Assembly (NCBI RefSeq): GCF_036347135.1
Contig: NZ_CP108938.1
Span: 10,602,001 to 10,666,000, forward strand
DNA: 64,000 nucleotides
Origin: Streptomyces sp. NBC_00775
GTDB taxonomy: Bacteria; Actinomycetota; Actinomycetes; Streptomycetales; Streptomycetaceae
Direction: 5' to 3'
This document shows, piece after piece, positions 45,464-53,387 of this stretch. The translations under genes were made by a program, and so were the position numbers. The notes under the pieces are model-generated. The model saw only the letters and a list, made by a program, of their open reading frames with translations. It was not told where the DNA came from and made no database searches. Within the stretch, counting starts at the first letter, position 1; every line of letters starts with the position of its first letter.

Positions 45464-45523
45464 CGGCACAGCAACGGACGAGAAGGCCAGAATCCTCGGG
45501 CTTCAGCCCGAGGAGCAAGTCAA
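45461..45523 (+). ncRNA. IS605 right end / predicted omega-RNA tail, copy 4
   Basis: It has the stop-codon hairpin (45,453-45,469, GTGCCGC/GCGGCAC) and terminal hairpin (45,494-45,513), ending GTCAA. The adjoining ACCACTTCGCCGGACG would be the guide. It would be processed from the tnpB transcript, so it is the copy most likely to be expressed. Confidence 0.55.
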
Positions 45524-45733
45524 ACCACTTCGCCGGACGTGACCCTGTGCCGTGACTGAGCGCGCCGGTTGGTTCTGACCGCGCTTCCGTGACGGCTGCG
45601 GAAATCCTGCCGGGGCCAGACAGGTCCGTACGCCGGCACACGGCCTGCACTCGCCCGGCCGGCGAACGGGGCAGCCTGATCCGGGTCCCGGCGGCCCGCC
45701 GCGGCCGCCCCTGTGACGTGAGCGCCGCGCGTT
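45524..45733. other. spacer between IS605 copy 4 and an IS5-type fragment
   Basis: No gene seen. The first ~20 bases are the predicted TnpB guide. The rest is GC-rich with no coding or structural signal. Confidence 0.35.
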
Positions 45734-45967
45734 ATGGCCGCCGTCACCGCCCGTCTGCGCGAGGCCGGGCCCGGGGCACTTGCCGGCCTCGCTGGCCTCG
45801 GCCTGGCCGACGGCTTGGACCGTCCCGTCGTCGTCACCGGCTGCCGCGTGGCCGGGCGCCGCCGCCTCACCGCCGCCCAGAAGGACGCGGACCAGCTGAT
45901 CGCCCTCGAACGCGCGGCGAACGGGCACGGCTTCGCCGGCCTGTTGTGGGACGGCTGTGCGGTGTGG
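45734..45967 (+). pseudogene. IS5-type transposase C-terminal fragment
   Basis: The segment RRRLTAAQKDADQLIALERA followed by ANGHGFAGL matches the part of IS5-family (DDE_4-type) transposases that carries the last catalytic Glu (ERAANEHGFADLK). It lacks both ends. Its tail merges into sequence that also resembles the region upstream of secreted locus A. Confidence 0.55.
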
Positions 45968-46001
45968 GGTTTGTGTGGCTTTACGTGGTGATTTTGGATC
46001 C

Positions 46002-46097
46002 GTCAAGTCCCGAGCCCTCGGAACGTGACCGGGTTCGGTGATTCCGGCCTACTTGAAGTGCGGGCCTCACCGGAGACACCGGAAAGAAAACGAGGCA
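46002..46097 (+). promoter_or_regulatory. conserved upstream element of secreted-protein locus B
   Basis: Counterpart of 31,710-31,795. Shared blocks in order are GTCAAG, TCGGAACGTGAC, GGCCTACTTGAAGTGCGGGC and GAGGCA, with equal spacing between the first and third. The match continues at lower identity for about 35 bp further upstream. CGGAACG at 46,019-46,025 is the best guess for an ECF-type -35 box; no -10 is clear. Confidence 0.65.
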
Positions 46098-46137
46098 CCC
46101 GGGGCACGGAAAGTGCTTTTCCCTTTCAGGAGGAATC

Positions 46138-46797
46138 GTGAGCCGTATGACCCGCAATGACAAGGACGCCCGTTCCAAGCACCGGCTGGGCCTGGCGACG
46201 GTGGTGGCGTCGGCCGTGGCGGTCGCCGGAGGCGTCATCCTGCCGGCCGCCGCCGCAACGGCGGCCCCGATGTCCGAGACGTCGGTGGGGGCCATGACCC
46301 CCGGGCACAAGCACGGCAAGGGCAAGTGCTGGAAGAAGCACCACCAGGGGCACAAGAAGGGCTGCTGGGACAAGCACCACAAGTTCTACTGGGACGGTCA
46401 CCACGAGTACTACTGGGACGACTACTACGACGTTTACTACGTAGTGGAGCACCACAAGAAGTGCTACTTCTGGGACTCCCACAACGATTACCACTACTGG
46501 GACAAGCACCACGAGGATTACTACTGGGACACCAAGGACGAGGACCACTGGAAGGACAAGGGCGAGGTCGAGAAGATGCCGGATGACCCCAAGCCGGCTC
46601 CGGCTGATCCGGCTCCGGACCCCGCGGACCCCGCGGACCCTGCTCCGGCTGACCCGGCTCCGGACCCCGTTGACCAGGTTCCGGCTCCGGACCCGGCTCT
46701 GGACCCCGTTGACCCTGCTCCGGCTCCGGATCCCGTTGACCAGGTCCCTGCCCCGGCTGACCCGGCTGCCCCTGCTGAGGTGCTCCCGGCTGGGTAG
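46138..46797 (+). CDS. secreted His/Trp/Tyr/Asp-rich protein with Pro-Ala-Asp tail
   Basis: A 219-residue exported protein. The signal peptide (RLGLATVVASAVAVAGGVIL) ends ATA-APM. Residues ~55-145 are extraordinarily rich in His, Lys, Tyr, Trp and Asp (KCWKKHHQGHKKGCWDKHHK, HHEYYWDDYYDVYYVVEHHK), with YWD recurring and three or four Cys. The last 70 residues are Pro/Ala/Asp repeats (PAPADPAPDP), like wall-spanning linkers. GTG follows AGGAGG. Metal (Cu, Zn, Ni) binding or tyrosine/tryptophan-mediated cross-linking at the cell surface is plausible. No known family is recognised. Confidence 0.75.
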   Translation: MSRMTRNDKDARSKHRLGLATVVASAVAVAGGVILPAAAATAAPMSETSVGAMTPGHKHGKGKCWKKHHQGHKKGCWDKHHKFYWDGHHEYYWDDYYDVYYVVEHHKKCYFWDSHNDYHYWDKHHEDYYWDTKDEDHWKDKGEVEKMPDDPKPAPADPAPDPADPADPAPADPAPDPVDQVPAPDPALDPVDPAPAPDPVDQVPAPADPAAPAEVLPAG

Positions 46798-46808
46798 GGC
46801 GTGGGTGG

Positions 46809-46853
46809 CGGTGACAGCGGTGACAGCGGTGACAGCGGTGACAGCGGTGACGT
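46809..46853. repeat. 9-bp tandem repeat, four exact units plus a partial one
   Basis: CGGTGACAG is repeated four times in a row, then CGGTGACGT, starting 12 bp after the stop of the His/Trp-rich gene. It is non-coding in the gene frame and may be a slippage product. Confidence 0.85.
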
Positions 46854-46911
46854 CTTTTGGCCGGCTCGCTGGTGGCCCGGACGGGTGTGTGACGGCTGGG
46901 CCGTAACGCCG

Positions 46912-46959
46912 CAAGGCGGCGGGGTGGAGGCTTACTGAGGCCTTCACCCCGCCGCCTTG
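46912..46959 (+). terminator. rho-independent terminator of the His/Trp-rich gene
   Basis: An 18-20-bp stem (CAAGGCGGCGGGGTG pairing with CACCCCGCCGCCTTG, extended inward with one mismatch by GAGGC/GCCTT) around a short loop, followed by GTTTTT. The GGCGGGGTGGAGG core recurs in the terminator of locus A. Confidence 0.8.
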
Positions 46960-46995
46960 TCGAGTTTTTCGGCCTCTGGAAGGGGGAGAGTGCTC

Positions 46996-47130
46996 GTGTC
47001 CGGAGGGTTCTGGCGGTGTTCCCTTGTCCTGGCAGTGGATTTCCGGGCTGTCGTCTGCGGTGCCGTGTGCGTGGACACGGCACCGGATGCGGCGCCCGGT
47101 GTCGATGTGCTGGCTGGTCTGCAGAGGTAG
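46996..47130 (+). pseudogene. truncated paralogue of the secreted HTH-type protein
   Basis: A GTG start with context GTGCTCGTGTCCGGAGGG parallels CTCTCATGTCCAGAAGG of the gene at 32,666. The 44-residue product VSGGFWRCSLVLAVDFRAVV aligns with the signal-peptide region MSRRLWQRPLILAVASVALA, and a stop follows. It occupies the same place after the terminator as its full-length relative does in locus A, supporting duplication of the whole locus. Confidence 0.5.
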
Positions 47131-47178
47131 GTATGGGTGAGTGTGCAGAAGGTTTGGTGCTCCAGCAGGGCTTCGTGG

Positions 47179-47502
47179 TCAGTTGTGTGGCCGGTCGCCG
47201 GCGGGGCCGGTGGACGGGGCGTTCGCGGTGGCCACGATGGCCTGCAGCGCGGCTACGTGGCCCTGGAAGGCGGCTCGACCGTCGGTGGTCAGGCGGGCCC
47301 GTACACGGCGTCTGATGGAGCGGTCGACTGTGACGTAGCCGGCCTGCTCCAGCGTCGAGAGCTGTTTGGACAGTGCGGAGTCGGATAGAGCGAGCTGGTC
47401 GCGAAGGTAGCCGAAGTCGGCCCAGTCGGCGGCCGCAAGCAGGGAGACGATGGACAGCCGGGTGCTGGGATGGATCAGCTCGTCGAACCGTGGCGTCGTC
47501 AT
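47179..47502 (-). CDS. winged-helix transcriptional regulator (HTH_34/ArsR-MarR type)
   Basis: A 107-residue protein that is one winged-helix domain: RFDELIHPSTRLSIVSLLAA, the recognition helix SDSALSKQLSTLEQAGYVTV and the wing RRRVRARLTTDGRAAFQGHV. It matches the small family of regulators paired with membrane proteins in actinobacteria. Its start overlaps the stop of the upstream membrane protein, so the two form an operon. Two inverted repeats of the same type lie upstream of that operon, so autorepression is likely. The ligand is unknown. Confidence 0.82.
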   Translation of the reverse strand: MTTPRFDELIHPSTRLSIVSLLAAADWADFGYLRDQLALSDSALSKQLSTLEQAGYVTVDRSIRRRVRARLTTDGRAAFQGHVAALQAIVATANAPSTGPAGDRPHN

Positions 47503-47978
47503 GATGCCGCGCCAGTCCGTACGGCGCGGCGGCGTGCCGCGGCCAGCAGCAGTGGCCCGCCCAGGACGAGCACGACCGCGGCCAGGACGGCCGCCCCGGT
47601 GACCGGGTGACGCGCGCCGTCGGCGTTCAGGATGAGCGCCGCGGCGATGGTGACTGCGACCAAGGCGACCAGACTGCCCAGCACCCAGGCTGCCAGCCGT
47701 GGGCCCGCGATGTCGGCGCGGACGCTCATCCGGCCGGTGCGGTGCCGTCCGTTGACCATCCGGGGCGCGATCGAGGAGTGCGCGGCCCCGAAGGCGAGCG
47801 TGACCACAGTGGTCACCAGCGGATGACGGAGGTCGGCGATCACGCCGAGCATGATCCAGCCTGTGGCCAGGCCCGTCCAGTACCAGCGCGGCGCGTCGAT
47901 CTCGTCGATCACCTTGCGGCGGGATCGCTCCACGGTGTCCAGCGCGGCGCGTGCCTGCTCGGGTGTCAGCTCGTCCAT
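47499..47978 (-). CDS. four-helix membrane protein co-transcribed with the regulator
   Basis: A 159-residue protein. About 30 soluble residues (LTPEQARAALDTVERSRRKV) are followed by four hydrophobic helices (WYWTGLATGWIMLGVIADL, LVTTVVTLAFGAAHSSI, AAWVLGSLVALVAVTIAAAL, VTGAAVLAAVVLVLGGPLLL). It is first in the operon and ends ATGA into the regulator. The pairing suggests the membrane protein is the regulated product or a sensor; function is unknown. Confidence 0.75.
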   Translation of the reverse strand: MDELTPEQARAALDTVERSRRKVIDEIDAPRWYWTGLATGWIMLGVIADLRHPLVTTVVTLAFGAAHSSIAPRMVNGRHRTGRMSVRADIAGPRLAAWVLGSLVALVAVTIAAALILNADGARHPVTGAAVLAAVVLVLGGPLLLAAARRRAVRTGAAS

Positions 47979-47987
47979 GACGCCTCA

Positions 47988-48036
47988 CTTTCCCGTTGGG
48001 AAAGCCAGTATTGACTTTCCATATCGGAAAGTCAAT
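47988..48036. promoter_or_regulatory. tandem operator-like palindromes before the regulator operon
   Basis: Two inverted repeats share the half-site CTTTCC: CTTTCCC-gtt-GGGAAAG at 47,988-48,004 and ATTGACTTTCC-atatc-GGAAAGTCAAT at 48,010-48,036. They lie 10 to 58 bases upstream of the operon start. Their centres are 27 bp apart. TTGACT within the second may be the -35 box. This is a strong candidate for autorepression by the winged-helix protein. Confidence 0.75.
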
Positions 48037-48406
48037 CTGTCGGCGGGACCGGGGACTGGGGTCCACACGGCCGGACGCGGCTACCGCAACAGCGTTCGCC
48101 TTCCACACAACCGGGATCACCAGGCGGTGGTGATACCGATGCTCTGCACGTTCGCCCGTACGGCTCTGCATGTTCGCCAGTACGCCGGCGCCCGGCGCGA
48201 GCCGTGGGTGGCCGCATGGTCTGGGTTTTCGCCTTCCGGGGGTGTGGGGGAGGGCTGTGCGCCAGGGGGGAGTGGAGGGAGGGGCGGGGTGGGAGGGATG
48301 GTGTGGGGCGGGCGGGAGATGTGTTCCGGCGTGTGTCGCCGGTTTGCTCGGGCTGGGTGGGGCTGGGGGTCTGGGCCGGGCTGGGCTGGGGTGGGGCGGG
48401 TGGTTT
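48037..48406. other. G-rich intergenic region, no gene
   Basis: About 370 bp between the regulator operon and the 3' end of the large phosphatase gene. Frames from the phosphatase shadow strands extend through it, but there is no coding signature. No clear terminator was found for the phosphatase gene. Confidence 0.4.
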
Positions 48407-50833
48407 TCAGTCGGTGGTGAGGAATTGTTCGGCCCAGACGGTTTTGCCGGTGGGGGCGTGCCGGGTGCCCCAGCGCTGGGCGAGCTGGCCGACGAGCAGC
48501 AGGCCGCGTCCTCCTTCGTCGGTGGTGCGGGCGCGGCGCATGTGCGGGGCGGTGCTGCTGGAGTCGAAGACCTCGCAGGTGAGGGTGCTGTTCTCGTGGA
48601 TGAGGCGGAGCTGGATGGGCGGGCGGCCGTAGCGGATGGCGTTGGTGACGAGTTCGCTGACGATGAGTTCGGTGATGAAGGCGGCGTCGTCCAGGTGCCA
48701 GGTGGTCAGCTGGCCGGTGGCGTTCTGGCGTGCCTGGGCGACGATGGCGGGGTCGGAGGCCAGGTCCCAGGTGGCGACCCGGTCGGCGTGCAGGGCCCGG
48801 GTGCGGGCGATGAGCAGGGCGATGTCGTCGTCGGGGCGGTGGGTCAGCATGGAGGTGAGGATTCTGTCGCAGACCGTGTCGAGCGTCTTGGCGGGGCGGG
48901 CGAGGGCCTGGAACATTTTGTCCAGGGCTTCGTCGATGTCGTGGTCGCGGGCTTCGAGCAGGCCGTCGGTGTAGAGGGCGATCAGGCTGCCCTCGGGCAG
49001 TTCGGTCTCGAAGGTCTCGAACGGCAGGCCGCCCAGGCCCAGGGGCGGGCCGGCCGGGACGTCGAGGAAGTGGACGGCGCCGTCGGGGGTGACCACGGCG
49101 GGCGGTGGGTGGCCGGCCCGGGCGAGCGTGCAGCGGCGGGAGACCGGGTCGTAGACCGCGTACAGGCAGGTGGTGCCGATGCCTCCGGCGCTCTCGGCGG
49201 CGCCTTGCGCGCCGGCCTCTTCGGCGGACAGGTGGATGACGAGGTCGTCGAGGTGGGTGAGCAGTTCGTCGGGCGGCAGGTCGACGTCGGCGAGGGTGCG
49301 CACCGCGGTACGCACCCGGCCCATGGTGGCCGAGGCACGGATTCCGTGGCCGACCACATCGCCCACCACCAGGGCCACCCTCGTGCCGGACAGCGGGATC
49401 ACGTCGAACCAGTCGCCGCCCACGCCGGCCCGGCTGCCGGCGGGCAGGTAGCGGGTGGCGATGTCCAGGGCGCCCTGGACGGGCAGTGTGTGCGGGAGCA
49501 GGCTGCGCTGCAGGGTCATGGTGGTGGTGTGTTCCCGGGTGTGGCGTCGGGCGTGGTGGATGCTGACGGCCGCCCGGGCGGTGAGCTCCTCGGCCAGCCA
49601 CAGGTCGTCCGCCTCGAAGGGCTCGGGGCGCTGGCGGCGGCTGAAGAGGGCCACGCCGAGCGTGGTGCCCGCCGCCCGCATCGGCACCACCATCACCGAG
49701 TGGGTCCCCGCCTCGCGGATCCAGGCGGCCTGCGGGTCCTGGGCCGCCCACCGGGCGATGGCGGCATCGCTCACCTCGTACACGGCGCCATGGCCCTGGG
49801 CCAGGCATCGGGCCACCGGTGACAGCGCCGGGTAGCGGGAGGGCTCCGCGGCGAGGGGTGGGACGGGGCCGTCGTCGAGGAGGGACCGCACGGCGGCGCG
49901 GTCCATGGTGAGGGGCCCGTCCGGCCCGGCGGGGGGCCCCTCACCACCGTGCTGGGGGGTCTCCAGCAGGTCGACGGCGGCGAAGTCCGCGAGGCGGGGC
50001 ACGGCGACGTCGGCCAGTTCCTGCGCGGTGCGCCGGACATCCTCGGTGGTGCCGATGCGCGCTGTGGCGTCGTTCAGCAGGAGCATCCGCTGCCGGGCGA
50101 GGTGCTCCTGCCGCGTGTGGTGGGCCGCCAGGCACACGGCGCGTACCCGGCCGTCGGGGTCTTTCAGCGGGGCCAGCGAGGTCGACCAGCCGTGTTCCGC
50201 GCTGACGCCGGTGGGGCGGAGGTAGGCCTCCACCTGCTGCACCTCGCCGCTTTCGAGCGCCAGGCGCATCTTGGCCTCGGCCTGGTCGCTCACCGGGTGC
50301 GGCGCGAGGTCCACCAGGCGCAGCCCGCGCATCTGGTCCTCGGTGAGCAGCAGCGCACGCTCCATGCCGGCGTTGGCCCGCACCAGCCGCAGGTCCGCAT
50401 CGAAGACGGCCAGGATGCAGGGGGACTGGCGGAACACCCATTCCCCCAGCGCCCCGCCCCCGGGCGTGCGCGGCTCGCCGGCCACGGCGGACACCACCAG
50501 CCACTCGGCGGCCGGGCCGCGCAGATCCCGGCGGTGCACGAGCAGGCGCTGCTCGAGCCGGTGACCGTTCCGGTGCCGCAGCGCCACGGTGCCGCTCCAC
50601 CGCTGGCGCCCGGCCGCCTCCCGCCGCGCCCTCTCACCGACGTCATCGGCGAGCAGCCGCGCGGCCCGGTCCCCCACGACCTGCGAGGACTCATAGCCCA
50701 GCAGCCGCCGGGCACCCTCGCTCCAGCCCGTCACGATGCCCTGCTCATTGACGGTGGCCGTGGCTGTGTAGGCGGGCTCGGGCAGGGCGTCCGCCTGCGC
50801 CTGCTCACCGCCAGGGGTGGGACGTCGCTCCAT
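48407..50833 (-). CDS. PAS-PAS-GAF-PP2C(SpoIIE)-HATPase signalling protein
   Basis: An 808-residue soluble signalling protein. It has two PAS-like domains (~20-125: VNEQGIVTGWSEGARRLLGY; ~135-245: FDADLRLVRANAGMERALLL), then a GAF domain (~255-440). The SpoIIE/PP2C phosphatase (~460-670) has AGVGGDWFDVIPLSGTRVAL, GDVVGHG, ALYTDGLLEARDHDID and DDDIALLIART. The C-terminal RsbW-like HATPase (~690-805) has ELIVSELVTNAIRYGRPP and GGRGLLLVGQLA. In Streptomyces such fusions act in partner-switching control of alternative sigma factors: the kinase domain phosphorylates and the PP2C domain dephosphorylates an anti-anti-sigma factor. None is encoded nearby, so the partner is elsewhere. Confidence 0.9.
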   Translation of the reverse strand: MERRPTPGGEQAQADALPEPAYTATATVNEQGIVTGWSEGARRLLGYESSQVVGDRAARLLADDVGERARREAAGRQRWSGTVALRHRNGHRLEQRLLVHRRDLRGPAAEWLVVSAVAGEPRTPGGGALGEWVFRQSPCILAVFDADLRLVRANAGMERALLLTEDQMRGLRLVDLAPHPVSDQAEAKMRLALESGEVQQVEAYLRPTGVSAEHGWSTSLAPLKDPDGRVRAVCLAAHHTRQEHLARQRMLLLNDATARIGTTEDVRRTAQELADVAVPRLADFAAVDLLETPQHGGEGPPAGPDGPLTMDRAAVRSLLDDGPVPPLAAEPSRYPALSPVARCLAQGHGAVYEVSDAAIARWAAQDPQAAWIREAGTHSVMVVPMRAAGTTLGVALFSRRQRPEPFEADDLWLAEELTARAAVSIHHARRHTREHTTTMTLQRSLLPHTLPVQGALDIATRYLPAGSRAGVGGDWFDVIPLSGTRVALVVGDVVGHGIRASATMGRVRTAVRTLADVDLPPDELLTHLDDLVIHLSAEEAGAQGAAESAGGIGTTCLYAVYDPVSRRCTLARAGHPPPAVVTPDGAVHFLDVPAGPPLGLGGLPFETFETELPEGSLIALYTDGLLEARDHDIDEALDKMFQALARPAKTLDTVCDRILTSMLTHRPDDDIALLIARTRALHADRVATWDLASDPAIVAQARQNATGQLTTWHLDDAAFITELIVSELVTNAIRYGRPPIQLRLIHENSTLTCEVFDSSSTAPHMRRARTTDEGGRGLLLVGQLAQRWGTRHAPTGKTVWAEQFLTTD

Positions 50834-51543
50834 TGCCGCTCATCTCGCCTCGGGAACCTGCACGGCCGGGACCCCTCCTGACAAGCATGATCCTGGGGGA
50901 CACGGAGCACCAACCCGGCGCCGTCACCCGAGCCCTGCCCAGGCCCTGCCCCAGGACGCCGGGCGGGCCGCTCACAACCCGCCCGCCCGGCCCCCACCCC
51001 ACCTCACGCCACCCCGCCTCACCCCCACCCCGCCTCACCCCCACCCCGCCTCACCCCCACCCCGCCTCACGCCACCCCGCCTCGCCCCGGCCGTGGGCAC
51101 GCTGTGCCTGCGGCCCCGGCGGCGTTCACCGCCGGCCCCCGCCAAAGGGGAATCTTCAGAACGTGCGCAACGGGTGGCAGCCGGCCCGGCCTGCCCGCGC
51201 CGGTGCACAGAGCACTGTGCGGGATCTTCCCTGGGTAGGCCAGGGGGAGGCGGCCGGACCGGTTCCGGAGGCCGGGAACCCCGTTGCGGGGCTGCGGAAG
51301 ACGGCCCTGGGCGCCGGCCGGGGGCGGCAGATCATCTCTGTAGCGATACGGCTCTTCTCTGTGACGCACGGTGGCGCGCCTGCGGATGTGGCCTGTGACA
51401 CGCCTGTGACAGTCGGCGGACACGGTCATGAAGTCCTCCGAGCAGTCTTATCGAAAGCGGACAAAAGGCAGCATTCAGGCATTTATCCTCTGCTTTCGAA
51501 GGTGTGAGCAGTGATGACCGAGCCGACGCGCGGAGGAAATCCC
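50834..51543. other. about 700-bp upstream region
   Basis: Non-coding region between the divergent phosphatase and LuxR-type genes. It contains a C-rich 16-bp tandem array at 51,002-51,088. A lower-GC patch at 51,440-51,500 (TTATCGAAAGCGG, TTCAGGCATTTATCC) is the likely promoter region of the LuxR-type gene. Confidence 0.45.
51002..51088. repeat. 15/16-bp tandem repeat array
   Basis: Units of CCTCACCCCCACCCCG (three exact 16-bp copies) are flanked by 15-bp variants CCTCACGCCACCCCG on each side. Strong strand asymmetry (almost no G on the plus strand) might affect transcription or form G-quadruplexes on the minus strand. Confidence 0.85.
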
Positions 51544-51774
51544 ATGAGCCTCACACTCACCACGCCGTACACCGAAGCCCCCGCACCTGCGCTGGCCCCG
51601 CGTGAGCTGGAGACCCTGCGACATATCGCCTCGGGGTGCACCTACCTGCAAGCGGCCCGCCACATGGGACTCTCCCGGCACACCATCGACGCCTATCTCC
51701 GCCGCATCCGGGCCAAGCTCAACATCAACACCACGGCCGAACTCACCCGACTGGCCATCTCTCTGGGCCTGTGA
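51544..51774 (+). CDS. stand-alone LuxR-type helix-turn-helix protein
   Basis: A 76-residue protein that is little more than a GerE/LuxR C-terminal HTH: PRELETLRHIASGCTYLQAA and HMGLSRHTIDAYLRRIRAKL, then NINTTAELTRLAI. GGAGGAAAT 5 bases before the ATG at 51,544 fixes this start over earlier ATGs at 51,511 and 51,514. It has no receiver or sensor domain. Small solo LuxR-type proteins of this kind occur in Streptomyces; targets are unknown. Confidence 0.8.
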   Translation: MSLTLTTPYTEAPAPALAPRELETLRHIASGCTYLQAARHMGLSRHTIDAYLRRIRAKLNINTTAELTRLAISLGL

Positions 51775-52137
51775 CGCCCCGCCGCCCGGGCCGGGAAACC
51801 GCCCGAACGGATCCGGCACCCTCCACACACACCCGGCGCGGAAACGGCTGTGCGACAGCGGCAGCGCCGATGACGGCCGTCAGCCGTCGTGCCCGGTGCC
51901 TCTCTCACGGAGCCGCTCGGCGATGCCGTCGGGACTGTCCTGAAGAATCTGACACTCCCGCCTCTCGGGTGCTTACCTGGCGGCACACCCCACGCCTCGC
52001 CACGGCGATCGTGCTGCGCGCACTCGCCTCGCCACTGCCGATCGCCTGGTCCGCTTCTAGCGGCAGCGATTGTCCGCTGGTTTGGGCAGCAGTCGGGGAT
52101 CTTGAGGTCTGCGGATGTTCACGAGAAATAGCAGCGC
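51775..52137. other. intergenic region, no gene seen
   Basis: About 360 bp without a supported gene. The neighbouring ATPase fragment has no recognisable sequence extending into it. Confidence 0.35.
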
Positions 52138-52355
<218 letters not shown>

Positions 52356-52520
52356 GCGCCCGGCGCGTGTACCCAGGCGCCGGGCCCAGGCGCGGAACTC
52401 AGCCCGCTGGCCATAGATCTTCTGTGGGTCGGGGCCGAACCGGCCACCACTGGGTCGGCGACGTCCACAGCTCCGGTGTCAGTGATCAGGTGCAGTCGTC
52501 CGGCCGGGTTGGCGAGGCGC

Positions 52521-53225
52521 TCAGGCTTCTTTTGCGGGTTCGTGGTGGGTACAGCCGGTCAGTCCGGCCGCGGTCAGGGTGAGGTGCTGGGCCAGTACCT
52601 CGGTCGCGGTGTCGGCGTCGCGGGCCAGCGCCGCCTCCTCCAGTCGGCGGTGCTCGCCGACGTGGTCCCGGTCGGGGATGCGGTGCGCCGACCAGCGGCG
52701 AGCCAGCTCGCTCGCGGTCCACATCCGGTCGCAGGTCTCCAGCAGGACGGGGTTGCCGCAACCCTCCAGCAGGGTGCGGTGGAAGACCCGGTGGGCTTCG
52801 GACCATGCGCCGCTGTAGTACTCGCCCTCCTCGGGCACGTACGCCGGCGTGCGGGCCAGACGGTGGTGGGCGGCTCGTACGCGGGCCTCCCAGTCGACGT
52901 CGCCACGCTCGACGGACATGCGCAGCACGACCGGTTCGATGGTCCGGCGGGCCTCCGCGATCTCCTGCCAGCGGCGGTCGGAGAATGCCGGGACGGCGAA
53001 GCCGCGGTTGGGCAACCGGTCGGCGAGCCCCTCGCCGACCACTCGCACGAGCGCCTCGCGCACGACGGCCAGGCTCACCCCCTGTTCCTTGGCGAGGTCC
53101 TGCGGTTTGAGGGCGTCGCCGGGGGCGTAGTCCCCGCGCATGATCGCGTCCCGCAGGTGTGCGTAGACCTGCTCGGAAAGCATCTGCTTCGCCGACGAGG
53201 TCGAGGTGTGGGCCGTCTGGGTCAT
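52521..53225 (-). CDS. GntR-family regulator, FCD (FadR-like) subgroup
   Basis: A 234-residue regulator. The N-terminal winged helix (~15-75: QVYAHLRDAIMRGDYAPGDA, then QDLAKEQGVSLAVVREALVR) is followed by an all-helical FCD domain (ARRTIEPVVLRMSVERGDVD, FHRTLLEGCGNPVLLE, GEHRRLEEAALARDADTATE). The His residues in FHRTLL, DHVGEH and AQHL are placed to bind a metal or carboxylate ligand, as is usual for FCD proteins. It is divergent from the YbhB gene across a region with an extended palindrome, so it probably regulates itself and that gene. Confidence 0.88.
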   Translation of the reverse strand: MTQTAHTSTSSAKQMLSEQVYAHLRDAIMRGDYAPGDALKPQDLAKEQGVSLAVVREALVRVVGEGLADRLPNRGFAVPAFSDRRWQEIAEARRTIEPVVLRMSVERGDVDWEARVRAAHHRLARTPAYVPEEGEYYSGAWSEAHRVFHRTLLEGCGNPVLLETCDRMWTASELARRWSAHRIPDRDHVGEHRRLEEAALARDADTATEVLAQHLTLTAAGLTGCTHHEPAKEA

Positions 53226-53237
53226 ACCTCCATCATA

Positions 53238-53275
53238 GACGATCCAGCGAATAATCGATTATGCGTGTTATCGTC
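53238..53275. promoter_or_regulatory. 38-bp symmetric dyad between GntR-type and YbhB genes
   Basis: A perfect 12-bp palindrome ATAATCGATTAT lies at the centre. It is flanked at equal 7-base distances by GACGAT on the left and ATCGTC on the right, so all three elements share one centre (53,256.5). The AT-rich core stands out in this DNA and begins 13 bp upstream of the GntR-type start. It is probably the operator, allowing two dimers or one dimer with extended contacts. Confidence 0.75.
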
Positions 53276-53387
53276 GATCTGGCGGTGGATGAAGGCGACG
53301 GCGGTGCCTCTACGCGACGCTTCGGGCCTTCCACCGGCCGCATCACCTCCAACCCACCCCACAGCACGGCATGAAAGGAACGACGCG

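Larger units (their letters stand above)
43641..45523 (+). mobile_element. IS605-type element, copy 4 (divergent TnpA and TnpB)
   Basis: The left end has the hairpin CCGGCC-TTCA-GGCCGG (43,653-43,668) and several short GC hairpins with a GGA loop. Then come TnpA on the minus strand, a 34-bp divergent spacer, TnpB on the plus strand and the right end with its two hairpins, ending GTCAA. There are no terminal inverted repeats or target duplications, as expected for Y1 single-strand transposition. The left boundary is approximate. TnpA is frameshifted, so the element is probably immobile unless helped in trans. Confidence 0.8.

Noticed and set aside
46809..46853. CRISPR or operator array from 9-bp repeats
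   Set aside because: Contiguous short tandem units without spacers, most likely replication slippage.
48170..49822. 550-codon plus-strand frame opposite the PAS-GAF-PP2C gene
   Set aside because: Antisense shadow with no recognisable domain; the minus strand has full PP2C and HATPase motifs.
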